A program made the translations under genes and the position numbers. The notes under the pieces are model-generated. The model ran no database searches and was not told where the DNA came from. It was given only the letters and a program-made list of their open reading frames with translations. Positions 6,720-14,566 of a DNA stretch of 36,424 nucleotides are shown here, one piece after another. The stretch comes from a virus. Each line of letters starts with the position of its first letter. The first letter of the stretch is position 1. Where the stretch lies: positions 1 to 36,424 of the IMG/VR virus record IMGVR_UViG_3300042460_000424, one strand, 5' to 3'.

Positions 6720-8921
6720 GCCATTACAACATGATGGGCAAGGCTCATAGCAATAATTTCTGATACATCCAGTACATCCTCCTGTTGGTGTTGGTGCTAC
6801 AGGAGTAGGTGCTACTGGGGTTGGTGCGACAGGTGTTGGCGCTACAGGAGTAGGTGCTACTGGGGTTGGTGCTACTGGTGTAGGTGCAACTGGTGTAGGT
6901 GCAACTGGTGTAGGTGCAAAGAATGGTGGGAAGAACGGTGGGAAGAATGGGAAGAACGGTGGGAAGAACGGTGGGAAGAATGGTGGTGCTACAGGTGTAG
7001 GTGTATTCCATGGAGTTGATGAACACTCTCCAAACTCTGTGCTGTAGTAATATCCACAACTCTGGCATTGTGACTGATTAAGAATTGATGGATCTGCACA
7101 AATGTTAACAGGTGCTACTGGTGTAGGTGCTACAGGTGTAGGAGCAACTGGTGTTGGAGCAACTGGTGTTGGAGCAACTGGTGTTGGTGCTACAGGTGTA
7201 GGGGCAACTGGTGTTGGAGCAACTGGGGTAGGTGTATTCCATGGAGTTGAAGAACACTCTCCAAATGTTGGTGACCAGTAGTATCCGCAGCCCTGGCACT
7301 GTCCTTGTGTAAGGATTGAAGGATCTGCACAAACATTAACAGGTGCTACTGGTGTAGGAGCAACTGGTGTTGGAGCAACAGGTGTAGGTGCTACAGGTGT
7401 AGGTGCAACTGGGGTAGGTGATACGCTAATACATTCACCAAACTCTTGGCTCCATACTAATCCACATTCAGCACATTGTGACTGAGGAATTAAACTCCAG
7501 TCTGGGTTACAAGGGTTTACAGGAGTTGGTGCTACAGGAGTAGGAGCAACAGGGGTTGGTGCTACAGGAGTAGGTGTTCCATCACATGGAAATGCTGGTA
7601 ATGCTGGGTAAGATGTTCCTTCTGGTCCATAAACACATACTGTTGCAGCCACGTTATTGCAACTAGTATTATTGGTGTCGCTTGTGTAATTAGCAGTAGT
7701 TCCATCGTTTTCTCTTGTAGAGCAATACCATTGATTTGTAGGTACAGGTGTTGGTACAGGAACTGGTGTTGGAGTAACTGGTATAGGTGTTACAGGTGTA
7801 ACTGTGCATGTTGGATCTGATGGAGCAGAATTTGCTTGACATACAAAATTAGTTAAATTTGGATAAGCCTGAAGTGCGAGAGCCTCTATCTCTGCACAAG
7901 ATGCTCCAGTATTGTTTCCAATTACACTACCATTTGAACAGAATTTTGCATAATAAGTTGTTGATGGTATTGGAGTTGGAACAGGGATAGGGATAGGAGC
8001 AAAGTATGGTGGGAAGAATGGTGGGAAGAATGGAGGGAAGAATGGGAAGAATGGAGGGACTGGTGTTACAGGTGGTGCTGGTGCTACTGGGGTTGGTGCT
8101 ACAGGAGTAGGAGCAACAGGTGTTGGTGCTACAGGTGTAGGTGCAACTGGGGTTGGTGCTACAGGGGTTGGTGCAACTGGTGTAGGAGTAGGTACTGCAA
8201 CGCCTTCATAAACATCACCATACAAAATCCAAGAATCTGTTGCAATTTTTACAAGAGTTCCTCTGCTATATTGTCCATCTAAAAATAGTTGTGAGTTTTT
8301 GCTACCCACTGTTACTCCAGATGCTGGAACAAAAGTTGTTTTTGCTGAACCAGCCTCAACCAGATTGTACTTATATCCAACTGGGATGCTAACAGAAGAA
8401 TTTAGCGGGATAGTTAAATTCATTGGAGATGATGCTTGTAGTAAAATTGTCTTATTAACATCCAGGGCACTTAAAGTAAATCCAGTTGTCTTAATTACTA
8501 CAGTATTATTATTTAGTAGAGATGGATCAAGATCAAATCTTTCATCAATACCGTTCCATTCAAGACCATCTCCTGCAAGGTTTGGATACTCTGCTGTAGC
8601 ACCTTCGAGAGCGTTAATAACATATGCCTGTGATGCTAGATTTGCAGTATTTGCTATACCGTGGACATCTGTTGTCTTGTTTTGATGAGCAACACGTGCT
8701 GCTGTTTCAGCAGCGATTGCATCTGTAAGAGTTTTAAGGTGGTTTGCAATTGAGGGGATTGGAAGAGGGCCTGGTTCTGTTGCTGCTGCATCATAAGTGT
8801 CTGATCCATAGTGGTAAAGTCTTAATGCTGCTTGAATATCGGCTGGATCTCCGAGTCCTGGCATTTTGGTGTTGAACGGCCCAGTACCCGTAGGGGTTTT
8901 GTCAATATTTTCTGCTGCCAC
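6705..8921 (-). CDS. proline-rich (PTPVA)n / (FFPP)n virion surface protein with Cys-rich modules
   Basis: 738 residues, GTG start at 8921 preceded by AAGAGGTGA. Residues 1 to about 245 form a fibre-type N-terminal part (NHLKTLTDAIAAETAARVAHQ, then beta strands ending SWILYGDVYEG). The remainder alternates low-complexity rods of PTPVA pentads (over 40 copies in six blocks) and FFPPFFPPFF stretches with compact Cys modules. Three modules share a CADPSILxQxQCxxCGYYxS...FGECSS-type pattern, and the end reads GGCTGCIRNYCYEPCPSCCNGDCGC. Pro-rich rods probably project Cys-bonded knobs from the virion. DNA-level 15-bp repeats allow length change by slippage. No known family is recognised for the whole protein. 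Confidence 0.85.
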   Translation of the reverse strand: MAAENIDKTPTGTGPFNTKMPGLGDPADIQAALRLYHYGSDTYDAAATEPGPLPIPSIANHLKTLTDAIAAETAARVAHQNKTTDVHGIANTANLASQAYVINALEGATAEYPNLAGDGLEWNGIDERFDLDPSLLNNNTVVIKTTGFTLSALDVNKTILLQASSPMNLTIPLNSSVSIPVGYKYNLVEAGSAKTTFVPASGVTVGSKNSQLFLDGQYSRGTLVKIATDSWILYGDVYEGVAVPTPTPVAPTPVAPTPVAPTPVAPTPVAPTPVAPTPVAPAPPVTPVPPFFPFFPPFFPPFFPPYFAPIPIPVPTPIPSTTYYAKFCSNGSVIGNNTGASCAEIEALALQAYPNLTNFVCQANSAPSDPTCTVTPVTPIPVTPTPVPVPTPVPTNQWYCSTRENDGTTANYTSDTNNTSCNNVAATVCVYGPEGTSYPALPAFPCDGTPTPVAPTPVAPTPVAPTPVNPCNPDWSLIPQSQCAECGLVWSQEFGECISVSPTPVAPTPVAPTPVAPTPVAPTPVAPVNVCADPSILTQGQCQGCGYYWSPTFGECSSTPWNTPTPVAPTPVAPTPVAPTPVAPTPVAPTPVAPTPVAPTPVAPVNICADPSILNQSQCQSCGYYYSTEFGECSSTPWNTPTPVAPPFFPPFFPPFFPFFPPFFPPFFAPTPVAPTPVAPTPVAPTPVAPTPVAPTPVAPTPVAPTPVAPTPTGGCTGCIRNYCYEPCPSCCNGDCGC
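6779..8190 (-). repeat. 15-bp tandem repeats encoding PTPVA, in several blocks
   Basis: Blocks at about 6779-6908, 7100-7232, 7340-7418, 7520-7575 and 8075-8190 repeat a 15-bp unit (plus strand GGTGCTACAGGTGTA with synonymous T/C/A changes). Two FFPP-coding blocks (about 6909-6985 and 8003-8055) repeat GGTGGGAAGAA. Synonymous drift with the peptide kept suggests selection on the protein. Confidence 0.85.
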
Positions 8922-8940
8922 TATAAATCACCTCTTGTCA

Positions 8941-9537
8941 TTATACCACCGTAATAAATAAATGAACACGCTTTGGACCAGCCATAGGCTGCCAAGCGTC
9001 ATCAATATATTCTACACCCTTTATTTCAAGTGGTAGTGCCAAAAAGCCTTGACTGGTTATTAGTGGCTTTACTATAAGAGTTGTTGCTAAAGGACCAGAA
9101 GAATCTGGTGAGGATATTGAGTACTGGACATTAAAGGCATTTGATGTTGCTGCGGTTTCTCCAGAATCTCCATAAATATCGTAAACGTTTATTGGTGTTA
9201 TTTCTAGTGTTCCATCAACAGCAACTTCCTCTTTAATTGAAGAGTAGTAGTTTGTTTTTAGGTTGAACATTGTCGTCCATTGTGTTCCAGTCGCTGTTGC
9301 TACTCTTTGAAAAACTGTTTTGTATGTTTCAGATGCTGGCTGAATGTCAATTGCAATATCTAATGCCTGAAGGCTTTGAACAATTGCAGCATTTACGTTA
9401 GCATCTTGTGGGTTGCCATTTGATGCTAGGATAATGCTTCCACGATCACCCTGTGGTCCTATATCTAAATCAAGACTAACTGTTTCTGGTCCACCAAAGA
9501 CTGTTAGGTCGTCATTTGATAAAAGGATGTCTGCCAT
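8941..9537 (-). CDS. virion protein with short collagen-like segment
   Basis: 198 residues. It begins MADILLSNDDLTVFGGPETVSLDLDIGPQGDRGS, with a single Gly-X-Y stub, followed by beta-rich sequence (YYSSIKEEVAVDGTLEITPINVYDIYGD and others). The ATG overlaps the TAA of the upstream gene. The stub links it to the two collagen-like genes further upstream. Probable tail or fibre part; no exact family. Confidence 0.7.
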   Translation of the reverse strand: MADILLSNDDLTVFGGPETVSLDLDIGPQGDRGSIILASNGNPQDANVNAAIVQSLQALDIAIDIQPASETYKTVFQRVATATGTQWTTMFNLKTNYYSSIKEEVAVDGTLEITPINVYDIYGDSGETAATSNAFNVQYSISSPDSSGPLATTLIVKPLITSQGFLALPLEIKGVEYIDDAWQPMAGPKRVHLFITVV

Positions 9538-10673
9538 TATGCTCCTGTTACAGGAAATTCTGCAATAATGATTCCTGAGTTTTCGCTATTTGTGTAATTT
9601 AAAGCACCTGTAACAGAGAAAGAACCTGGTTCAGGTGATGCTGAAATTCCTGTACAAAGAGTATATCCAGTTTTAGGTGTTAATAATATTTGTGCTACAT
9701 ATGTTCTAGATGGTTTAAATGTTCCAGTAAAGTTTTCATAAGTAACTGGATCAGTTAAAGATTTTTCTTTCCACGATAAAGTAACTGAATACTGTGCTGT
9801 TTCTGGAACAGATGTATTTGGAGCAATACCAGTAACTGGAGGAGTTACACCATTTATTGCTAAGAGTGAAACTGGTTTTGCTGTCTTCGGAAATGTTGCA
9901 ATTACTACTGCCCCGCTAATTGGCTCTGTTGTATATTCAGGATTTTCTGCAATATCTGCACCCTCTACTGAAAACTTATTAGCAGGTGTTCCAAGAATCC
10001 TATATGGCGCTCTAGGTGTTATAGTTATTTCTGCCTTGTATGCTTTGTCTGGTCCAAATGTGTAATCTGTAGTTGGTAATAGAGTTGTACCGTTTGGCTC
10101 AAACCATCTAACTGTTCCAAAATATTCTGCTGTTCCAATAACTGACGTGTCTGGTTCTGCACATGTAACTGGAACTGTTAGTCCTAGAATATTGTAATCT
10201 GATAAAGATCCTCTAGTTCCATCATTAGCACCAGTTACTTGATCTGTAACTGTTATTTTGCCAGTAAGTAGTGTTTGAACAACTTCGTATTGACCACTGC
10301 CTGGCAAACCTGCTGGCTTTTTAACTTCAACGTCATACACATACTCTGTTCCAGCAATAAGAGTTTCTGCATCTGTTGGTCTTATTGCACAAGAAACATT
10401 TGTGCCATCTTCTGATATTCTTGCAAAGCATCTTATTGGCTGTTGAACTCCTGGAGCAGTGGATATTGGTCCTCTAGCAGTAGCAATTGTAAATTGAGCA
10501 CTATCATATGTTGAAGCCAAAGCATTTACATAATCTGGATCATTAGCAAAACTTGTTGGGGCATCGTAATGGCGTAAATCAAAAACCGTTCCATCGTTCT
10601 TTTTCGGGTAGATCTTAAACTCAAAGGTATCACCCTTATAGTAGTTAAAGTCATAGGTTGCTGGAAATGCCAT
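9537..10673 (-). CDS. virion protein with baseplate-type N-domain and two Ig-like repeats
   Basis: 378 residues. FNYYKGDTFEFKIYP at the start is the same kind of domain as WSVVRGDTGTLRVEF in the gene at 11828-12223. Two later repeats align: GTAEYFGTVRW ... YKAEITITPRAPYRILG ... FSVEGA ... AVVIATFP and ETAQYSVTLSW ... YVAQILLTPKTGYTLCTG ... FSVTGA ... GIIIAEFP. Such repeats occur in bacterial surface proteins. TATAAT (10680-10685) ends 6 nt before ATG, and its TAA is also the stop of the upstream gene. Confidence 0.75.
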   Translation of the reverse strand: MAFPATYDFNYYKGDTFEFKIYPKKNDGTVFDLRHYDAPTSFANDPDYVNALASTYDSAQFTIATARGPISTAPGVQQPIRCFARISEDGTNVSCAIRPTDAETLIAGTEYVYDVEVKKPAGLPGSGQYEVVQTLLTGKITVTDQVTGANDGTRGSLSDYNILGLTVPVTCAEPDTSVIGTAEYFGTVRWFEPNGTTLLPTTDYTFGPDKAYKAEITITPRAPYRILGTPANKFSVEGADIAENPEYTTEPISGAVVIATFPKTAKPVSLLAINGVTPPVTGIAPNTSVPETAQYSVTLSWKEKSLTDPVTYENFTGTFKPSRTYVAQILLTPKTGYTLCTGISASPEPGSFSVTGALNYTNSENSGIIIAEFPVTGA

Positions 10674-10680
10674 GGTTTTA

Positions 10681-11412
10681 TTATACCACGCTGACGTAGA
10701 CAGAATTGAAGATTACGGAGGCATCAAAGTCTGTTCTAATTTGAGGCACTGCTCCGTTGCCCCACATAGCCTTGTCTTCGATAAATATATTTTGAGTAAC
10801 TGAAAGGTTGTAGACATTTTGATACTTAAGAGATCCTACAAACTGCACAAACTCCTGATCCTTACTTGCAAAATATGTCCTTAGCCAAACCTCGGTGTTA
10901 GCCGTATAGGTAGTTAGTTCAAAGTTATATGTTAGGAATACTTGGGATCCTTCGTTTATACCGTGGAAGTTTAGGGCTCTTTGATGACTATTCCAAAGGC
11001 TAGTGCATCCTTTTGGAAGGTATGTTTCATTTTGGGATTTGTCTTTTGTATCTAATAGTAGAGTTACCCATCCATCGTTTCCTTGAGATACTCCGAGTTT
11101 TGTTGGTTTGTCAATAGTGTTTGTGTATGATGCCCATCCTGCTTGTTGTCCTGAAGAAGATAAAGAACTTGCTCCATCTTTTCCTGCTGGACCTTTATCA
11201 CCCTTTTGTCCTGGCTTTCCTTCTGGTCCTTCAGGTCCTTCTTTTCCATCTCTACCGTCTCTACCTGCGGGTCCCTGTGGTCCTACTGGGCCAGGGACTG
11301 GAAGAAATGAAAGAGCATTATCCACAGTAGGAGATGCTTGACTTTGTTCTACTTGTGCAGCATAAGAAGATTTTTTTGCACCTGGAAAATCCATAGATTT
11401 AGAAACAGCCAT
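10681..11412 (-). CDS. collagen-like fibre protein with C-terminal globular head
   Basis: 243 residues. About 15 Gly-X-Y triplets in residues 41-82 (GPVGPQGPAGRDGRDGKEGP onwards) form a collagen-like triple helix. A 150-residue beta-rich head follows that could be a receptor-binding jelly roll. Many triplets carry Pro or Lys in X or Y, the classic positions for hydroxylation, and the phage encodes P4H-type enzymes (link inferred). GATAAT (11419-11424) ends 6 nt before ATG. Confidence 0.85.
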   Translation of the reverse strand: MAVSKSMDFPGAKKSSYAAQVEQSQASPTVDNALSFLPVPGPVGPQGPAGRDGRDGKEGPEGPEGKPGQKGDKGPAGKDGASSLSSSGQQAGWASYTNTIDKPTKLGVSQGNDGWVTLLLDTKDKSQNETYLPKGCTSLWNSHQRALNFHGINEGSQVFLTYNFELTTYTANTEVWLRTYFASKDQEFVQFVGSLKYQNVYNLSVTQNIFIEDKAMWGNGAVPQIRTDFDASVIFNSVYVSVV

Positions 11413-11432
11413 GGAGTTATTATCTCACGTTA

Positions 11433-11828
11433 TTATGCTTGAATGTTTACATCAATAGATGTAATAATTCCATTTACAATATTAAAAGTTTGATTTCCAA
11501 TAGTAAAGGATGAGTTAACACCAATTGGTAGTTCAGCATCTGCACCTTTTGCTGCAAGTAAATCCCAAATAAATCCTTCTGATGGTGTGTCTCCAACGTT
11601 TCCACCATTAGGATGCTTGCGATACCAAAGTTGTCCTTCGTATGTTACAACATCTCCAACTGCATATCCTGCACCTGGGTTGTATTCACCATTGTAAGAC
11701 CATAGTGCGTCAGCACCTGCGGGTCCCTGTAAACCTTGTGCTCCTTGTGGACCTTGAGGGCCTACGGCTCCTTCGTCTCCCTTGTCTCCAACTGCGCCTG
11801 GCATTGGAACAATCTTAATAACTGCCAT
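11433..11828 (-). CDS. collagen-like protein with CBM5/12-like carbohydrate-binding module
   Basis: 131 residues from ATG 11828, which shares a base with the preceding TAA (TAATG); a longer frame to 11891 would run into the upstream gene. Residues 11-40 are Gly-X-Y (GAVGDKGDEGAVGPQGPQG onwards). Residues about 43-92 (LWSYNGEYNPGAGYAVGDVV, then YEGQLWYRKHPNGGNVGDTP, then IWDLL) match the spacing of chitin-binding CBM5/12 modules: W...Y..G..V.Y.G..Y......G..P.....W. The protein probably binds host surface sugars. Beta-rich tail at the end. Confidence 0.8.
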   Translation of the reverse strand: MAVIKIVPMPGAVGDKGDEGAVGPQGPQGAQGLQGPAGADALWSYNGEYNPGAGYAVGDVVTYEGQLWYRKHPNGGNVGDTPSEGFIWDLLAAKGADAELPIGVNSSFTIGNQTFNIVNGIITSIDVNIQA

Positions 11829-12223
11829 TATAGTGTACCCCCTGGTGTAACATCGCCTAATACTTGAATGGTTCCAATAACAGGAGTCCAAACAGTGTCT
11901 TCAATCTCTTGTGGAATTATTACTTGTAAATCAAATGGCAACTGAGCCACGACTGATGAATATTTTAATCCCCAGTTTTTTGTAACTGAAGGGTAGGCTG
12001 TAATATCAACAAAACCTTCTCCAGGCTCACAGTCCAGGGCATCTAAAACGTTGCCAGACTGGTCATAAGCAGTTGCTCTAAAAATCCATCCATCAGTATT
12101 GTAATAATCTACTTCATTATCTTCATAAAACTCTACTCTCAGAGTTCCAGTATCTCCTCTAACAACGCTCCATTGCATAGTGACTGGATCGGCACCAAAA
12201 GCAAGAGAAGAGTGGTTAGGCAT
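11828..12223 (-). CDS. baseplate/fibre-type virion protein (BppU-N-like), copy 2
   Basis: 131 residues from ATG 12223, where TATAAT (12230-12235) ends 6 nt upstream; a longer frame to 12298 crosses the terminator hairpin and is rejected. TMQWSVVRGDTGTLRVEFYE and TVWTPVIGTIQVLGDVTPGG mirror the paralogue at 2217-2606. First gene of the main minus-strand virion run, with a terminator just upstream, so transcription starts here. Confidence 0.78.
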   Translation of the reverse strand: MPNHSSLAFGADPVTMQWSVVRGDTGTLRVEFYEDNEVDYYNTDGWIFRATAYDQSGNVLDALDCEPGEGFVDITAYPSVTKNWGLKYSSVVAQLPFDLQVIIPQEIEDTVWTPVIGTIQVLGDVTPGGTL

Positions 12224-12248
12224 ACTGTGATTATACCATAAAAATTGA

Positions 12249-12291
12249 CTAATACCATGGTCGGTGGGTATAGGACAAACCAAGGTATTAG
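12249..12291 (-). terminator. rho-independent terminator upstream of the virion operon
   Basis: CTAATACC-a-TGG (12249-12260) pairs with CCA-a-GGTATTAG (12280-12291): 11 pairs with one mismatch and a 19-nt loop. On the minus strand it is followed by TCAATTTTTA. It ends transcripts coming from the 12755 gene and isolates the leaderless virion promoter. Confidence 0.65.
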
Positions 12292-12488
12292 CCAACAATA
12301 AATTATACCATAATAGACAAAACGGACATGATATTTAAAGTTATCAAATTGTTATAATAGTCAATGTCCGATTTGTTACCATAAGTCTATTTTAGCCAGG
12401 TTAGGGATAGTGTATACTTTAAATATATAAGAAAAAAGAACTATCTTTATAGTTTTAAAAACTATCTTTATATATAGTATATAGCAAA
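12292..12488. other. AT-rich intergenic region with inverted ATGTCCGATTTGT sites
   Basis: No gene seen. ACAAAACGGACAT (12317-12329) and ATGTCCGATTTGT (12364-12376) are inverted copies of a 13-mer that recurs at three early promoters (15917, 16746, 23573). Further on, AACTATCTTTATA occurs twice (about 12441 and 12462), and TATATAAG/TATAGTATATAG tracts make the region easy to melt. Possibly a regulator site or a transcription boundary. Confidence 0.4.
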
Positions 12489-12755
12489 TTATTTCTTAGA
12501 GTCAGAAATATGCTGAATTAGAATTCTATACAAGTCGTCAAGTTTTCTTTCTTGGCGATCTCGTGATTCTTCGGAATTAATTTTTTGTTCTTGAACAGCC
12601 AACTCTAATCTTGACATTTGATCTTTTAGTGATGATCCAGAATTTGGCTTAAGTTCGCTTAGATAATGTTTAACAAGCCACTTGATTCCAAATGCTATTG
12701 ATGATACAATTGTAAGTATGGCTACGATTAGGGAAGCCCAGTCTTGCACAGTCAT
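12489..12755 (-). CDS. single-pass membrane protein with coiled coil (holin-like candidate)
   Basis: 88 residues. Residues 9-28 (LIVAILTIVSSIAFGIKWLV) form one membrane helix. KHYLSELKPNSGSSLKDQMSRLE then leads into a charged coiled coil to the C-terminus. I recall similar small proteins near tail and lysis genes of actinophages; holin or membrane anchor is possible, not shown. TATAAT (12762-12767) ends 6 nt before ATG. It is divergent from the DHH-like gene. Confidence 0.7.
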   Translation of the reverse strand: MTVQDWASLIVAILTIVSSIAFGIKWLVKHYLSELKPNSGSSLKDQMSRLELAVQEQKINSEESRDRQERKLDDLYRILIQHISDSKK

Positions 12756-12784
12756 GACATTATTATAAGGGACGTTTATACTAA

Positions 12785-13555
12785 ATGAAAACAGACATAC
12801 TCAATACGCTGGAGCATTCTAAGAATTTAATTATATCTCCCGACATGGATGGTTTTATGTCCGCAAAATTACTAGAGCGTTTTAACGGTTCGAAAATAGT
12901 AGGTTCATATGACAAGAATCTTTTATGTCTCGCCGACGGGATCAACCCAGAGGAATGCTTATTCGTGGACTGTGATATGAATCGACAAGAGTTTGTATCT
13001 CTCGGAAATCATATGCGTTTAATAGATGACAATATGTCAGTCGAGTCGTTCAATCCAAATGTTCATTTTAATGTCTCGACATATAGCGACAAGTTTCCCT
13101 TCGCAACCGCTTTTTTGATTTCGTTCGCAATAGAGGCTGATCTGTCCGAACAAGACCTTATACGCATGGCTTTCGCTGACTCAACTCTCAAGAACATGGA
13201 GAAGTACAGCGATAACATGCGAAACTGGTCTACACGGATGGATCATTTTGCAACAAGGTACATAATAGACAATTCGGACATTGCAAGAAAGAATGATGCA
13301 CAAGCAAGGTTTGATTATGTTGATCAAGCATTTGTATCTAAACGTTATGGCAAGGAACGTTACCTGGATACCCTAAATAATGCCCTAGCAGGGCAGGAGA
13401 TGAAGTTTGAGCCATTAGTCCAGGGTATGAAGTATGTATGCGATAAAGTTGGCAAAGAAACCGTTATACGGTATAATAGAGATATCATCTCTTATGCAGA
13501 GATTTTTACAGGGGAGTACTCTGTAACTTACGACCAAGAAAAGGAATGGGTATGA
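12785..13555 (+). CDS. DHH-like phosphoesterase, divergent active site
   Basis: 256 residues. LIISPDMDGFMSAKLL gives D20-x-D22-G (motif I). CLFVDCDMN gives D62-x-D64 (motif II). SLGNHMRLID carries N75-H76 where DHH enzymes have HH or DHH, followed by the FPFATAFLISFAI helix. The layout resembles the uncharacterised DHH-type proteins whose third motif is GHHM. Expected chemistry is metal-dependent hydrolysis of a phosphodiester (nucleic acid or signal nucleotide). AAGGGA lies 12 nt before ATG. It heads a three-gene operon. Confidence 0.65.
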   Translation: MKTDILNTLEHSKNLIISPDMDGFMSAKLLERFNGSKIVGSYDKNLLCLADGINPEECLFVDCDMNRQEFVSLGNHMRLIDDNMSVESFNPNVHFNVSTYSDKFPFATAFLISFAIEADLSEQDLIRMAFADSTLKNMEKYSDNMRNWSTRMDHFATRYIIDNSDIARKNDAQARFDYVDQAFVSKRYGKERYLDTLNNALAGQEMKFEPLVQGMKYVCDKVGKETVIRYNRDIISYAEIFTGEYSVTYDQEKEWV

Positions 13556-13737
13556 CAAAAGACGAAGCAGTACAAATTATGATGGCCAGCATTAATGGAG
13601 ATAACCTAGCATTGGGTCTACAGGCTGGTTTGGAAGAAACCGCACTAAAGGCACAGATTGACCAGAGTCAGCCAAGCCTTGTGTTTATGATGGGAAATAT
13701 TTACGATAAGTTACAAGAGGCCAAAGTAATTGGCTAA
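13552..13737 (+). CDS. hypothetical small protein
   Basis: 61 residues (MTKDEAVQIMMASINGDNLA onwards), helical and acidic, not recognised. I chose the ATG at 13552 because it overlaps the TGA of the DHH-like gene (ATGA); an ATG six bases earlier is also possible. Co-translated with its neighbours. Confidence 0.65.
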   Translation: MTKDEAVQIMMASINGDNLALGLQAGLEETALKAQIDQSQPSLVFMMGNIYDKLQEAKVIG

Positions 13738-13927
13738 GTATCAGTATCGTCCGATTCTCGAAAAAATTGAAGAGGCTTATTTGGAGAATGCCAAGACAGA
13801 GTACAAACCAGGTTTTGACATTGAGTCCAATGTGCGACTTGTTATTGAAGCAGACACTGAAGAGTTAGCAGATCTATCTCGTTATGGGTTTGTTGATATA
13901 CGTATGTGGGAATTAGTTCAAGACTAA
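13730..13927 (+). CDS. hypothetical small protein, TTG start
   Basis: 65 residues, acidic, with the strand-helix pattern NVRLVIEADTEELADLSRYGF. Starts at TTG 13730, overlapping the preceding stop by 8 nt. Its TAA overlaps the TAG of the opposing minus-strand gene (13924-13926), so two operons converge with interlocked stop codons. Confidence 0.6.
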   Translation: MAKYQYRPILEKIEEAYLENAKTEYKPGFDIESNVRLVIEADTEELADLSRYGFVDIRMWELVQD

Positions 13928-14094
13928 GCACTATTACGTATGTAATTGGCTATATCGTGTGATGCGCCATGATAAGTACCGTGAAATTTTTGCTCTACTT
14001 GGTTTGCAATAGCAAACCTTAATTTCTGTTCAATCTGAAAAAGTAGAATTGCTTGTGCTTGTTCTGGACTTAGTTGTTGTTGATCGCTATCCAT
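13924..14094 (-). CDS. hypothetical 56-residue protein
   Basis: Begins MDSDQQQLSPEQAQAILLFQ and is helical and Gln-rich; it ends SHDIANYIRNSA. The start overlaps the stop of the upstream micro-gene in another frame by 8 nt. Last gene of a three-gene leaderless micro-operon (14366 to 13924). Not recognised. Confidence 0.55.
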   Translation of the reverse strand: MDSDQQQLSPEQAQAILLFQIEQKLRFAIANQVEQKFHGTYHGASHDIANYIRNSA

Positions 14095-14254
14095 TTTTGC
14101 AACTACAATTCGTGCAGCAGGTTTCTGAAAATAATTTTACAGCCAGGTTTGGCTCTTCGGTTGGTCTTCCCATATTATCAGTAGATGGCATAGGCTTAGA
14201 TTCAAATTGAAAATCTACATCCCAGGCATTTTCGAAATTGTCTAGGATTCCCAT
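14087..14254 (-). CDS. 55-residue protein with C-terminal Cys cluster
   Basis: MGILDNFENAWDVDFQFESK start; ends FSETCCTNCSCKNG, four Cys in eight residues, suited to metal binding. Only 1 nt separates it from the preceding stop. Not recognised. Together with the next upstream gene it makes a pair of Cys-cluster micro-proteins. Confidence 0.55.
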   Translation of the reverse strand: MGILDNFENAWDVDFQFESKPMPSTDNMGRPTEEPNLAVKLFSETCCTNCSCKNG

Positions 14255-14255
14255 A

Positions 14256-14366
14256 TTACTCTGCTACTGGTGGCTCTACTATTGCTGTTGCTGGCTTTGA
14301 ACTGTGAGATGTTGTGCATGTGCATGCATCGCAACACATTGGGCCATCATAGGTTGATTCTGTCAT
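14256..14366 (-). CDS. 36-residue Cys-rich protein, leaderless
   Basis: MTESTYDGPMCCDACTCTTS then a Pro/Ala tail (PATAIVEPPVAE). The CCxxCxC motif suggests metal binding. TATAAT (14373-14378) ends 6 nt before ATG, supporting a real leaderless start despite the size. First gene of the micro-operon. Confidence 0.55.
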   Translation of the reverse strand: MTESTYDGPMCCDACTCTTSHSSKPATAIVEPPVAE

Positions 14367-14566
14367 GAATCCATTATATCACAATTCTGAATAATTTTGT
14401 AAAACCCAAATAGGCTAAAATCTGAATATTTTGTCCAGATGTATGATACATGTATTTAGAAAGAAAGACCAAAAAAGATAGTGAGCACATAACTCACTAC
14501 CTCTCTCAGCGTAGACTAATTATCTAGTTAGTACTAGTAGGCACCAAATGATTGGCACCCGTACGC
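14367..14566. other. intergenic region with small hairpins
   Basis: Holds AGTGAG/CTCACT (about 14479-14497), CTAA/TTAG dyads around 14516-14532 and GGCACC twice (14541 and 14556). It lies between the end of the 14857-14567 operon and the promoter of the 14366 micro-operon. The hairpins may terminate the former; no clear U-tract. Confidence 0.35.

Noticed and set aside
6745-7332. Minus frames 6745-7068 and 7105-7332 (Thr/Cys/Ser-rich)
   Set aside because: Frame-shifted readings of the PTPVA gene.
6779-8190. Regular short repeats that might be a CRISPR array
   Set aside because: Unit is 15 bp with no unique spacers and encodes PTPVA in frame; it is a protein repeat.
6705-9537. Diversity-generating retroelement acting on the tail genes
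   Set aside because: No reverse transcriptase gene and no template/variable repeat pair with adenine-specific changes.
11108-11341. Plus-strand frames rich in Pro/Ser (GPSGPS) at 11108-11341
   Set aside because: Reverse complement of a collagen-like Gly-X-Y gene naturally yields Gly/Pro repeats.
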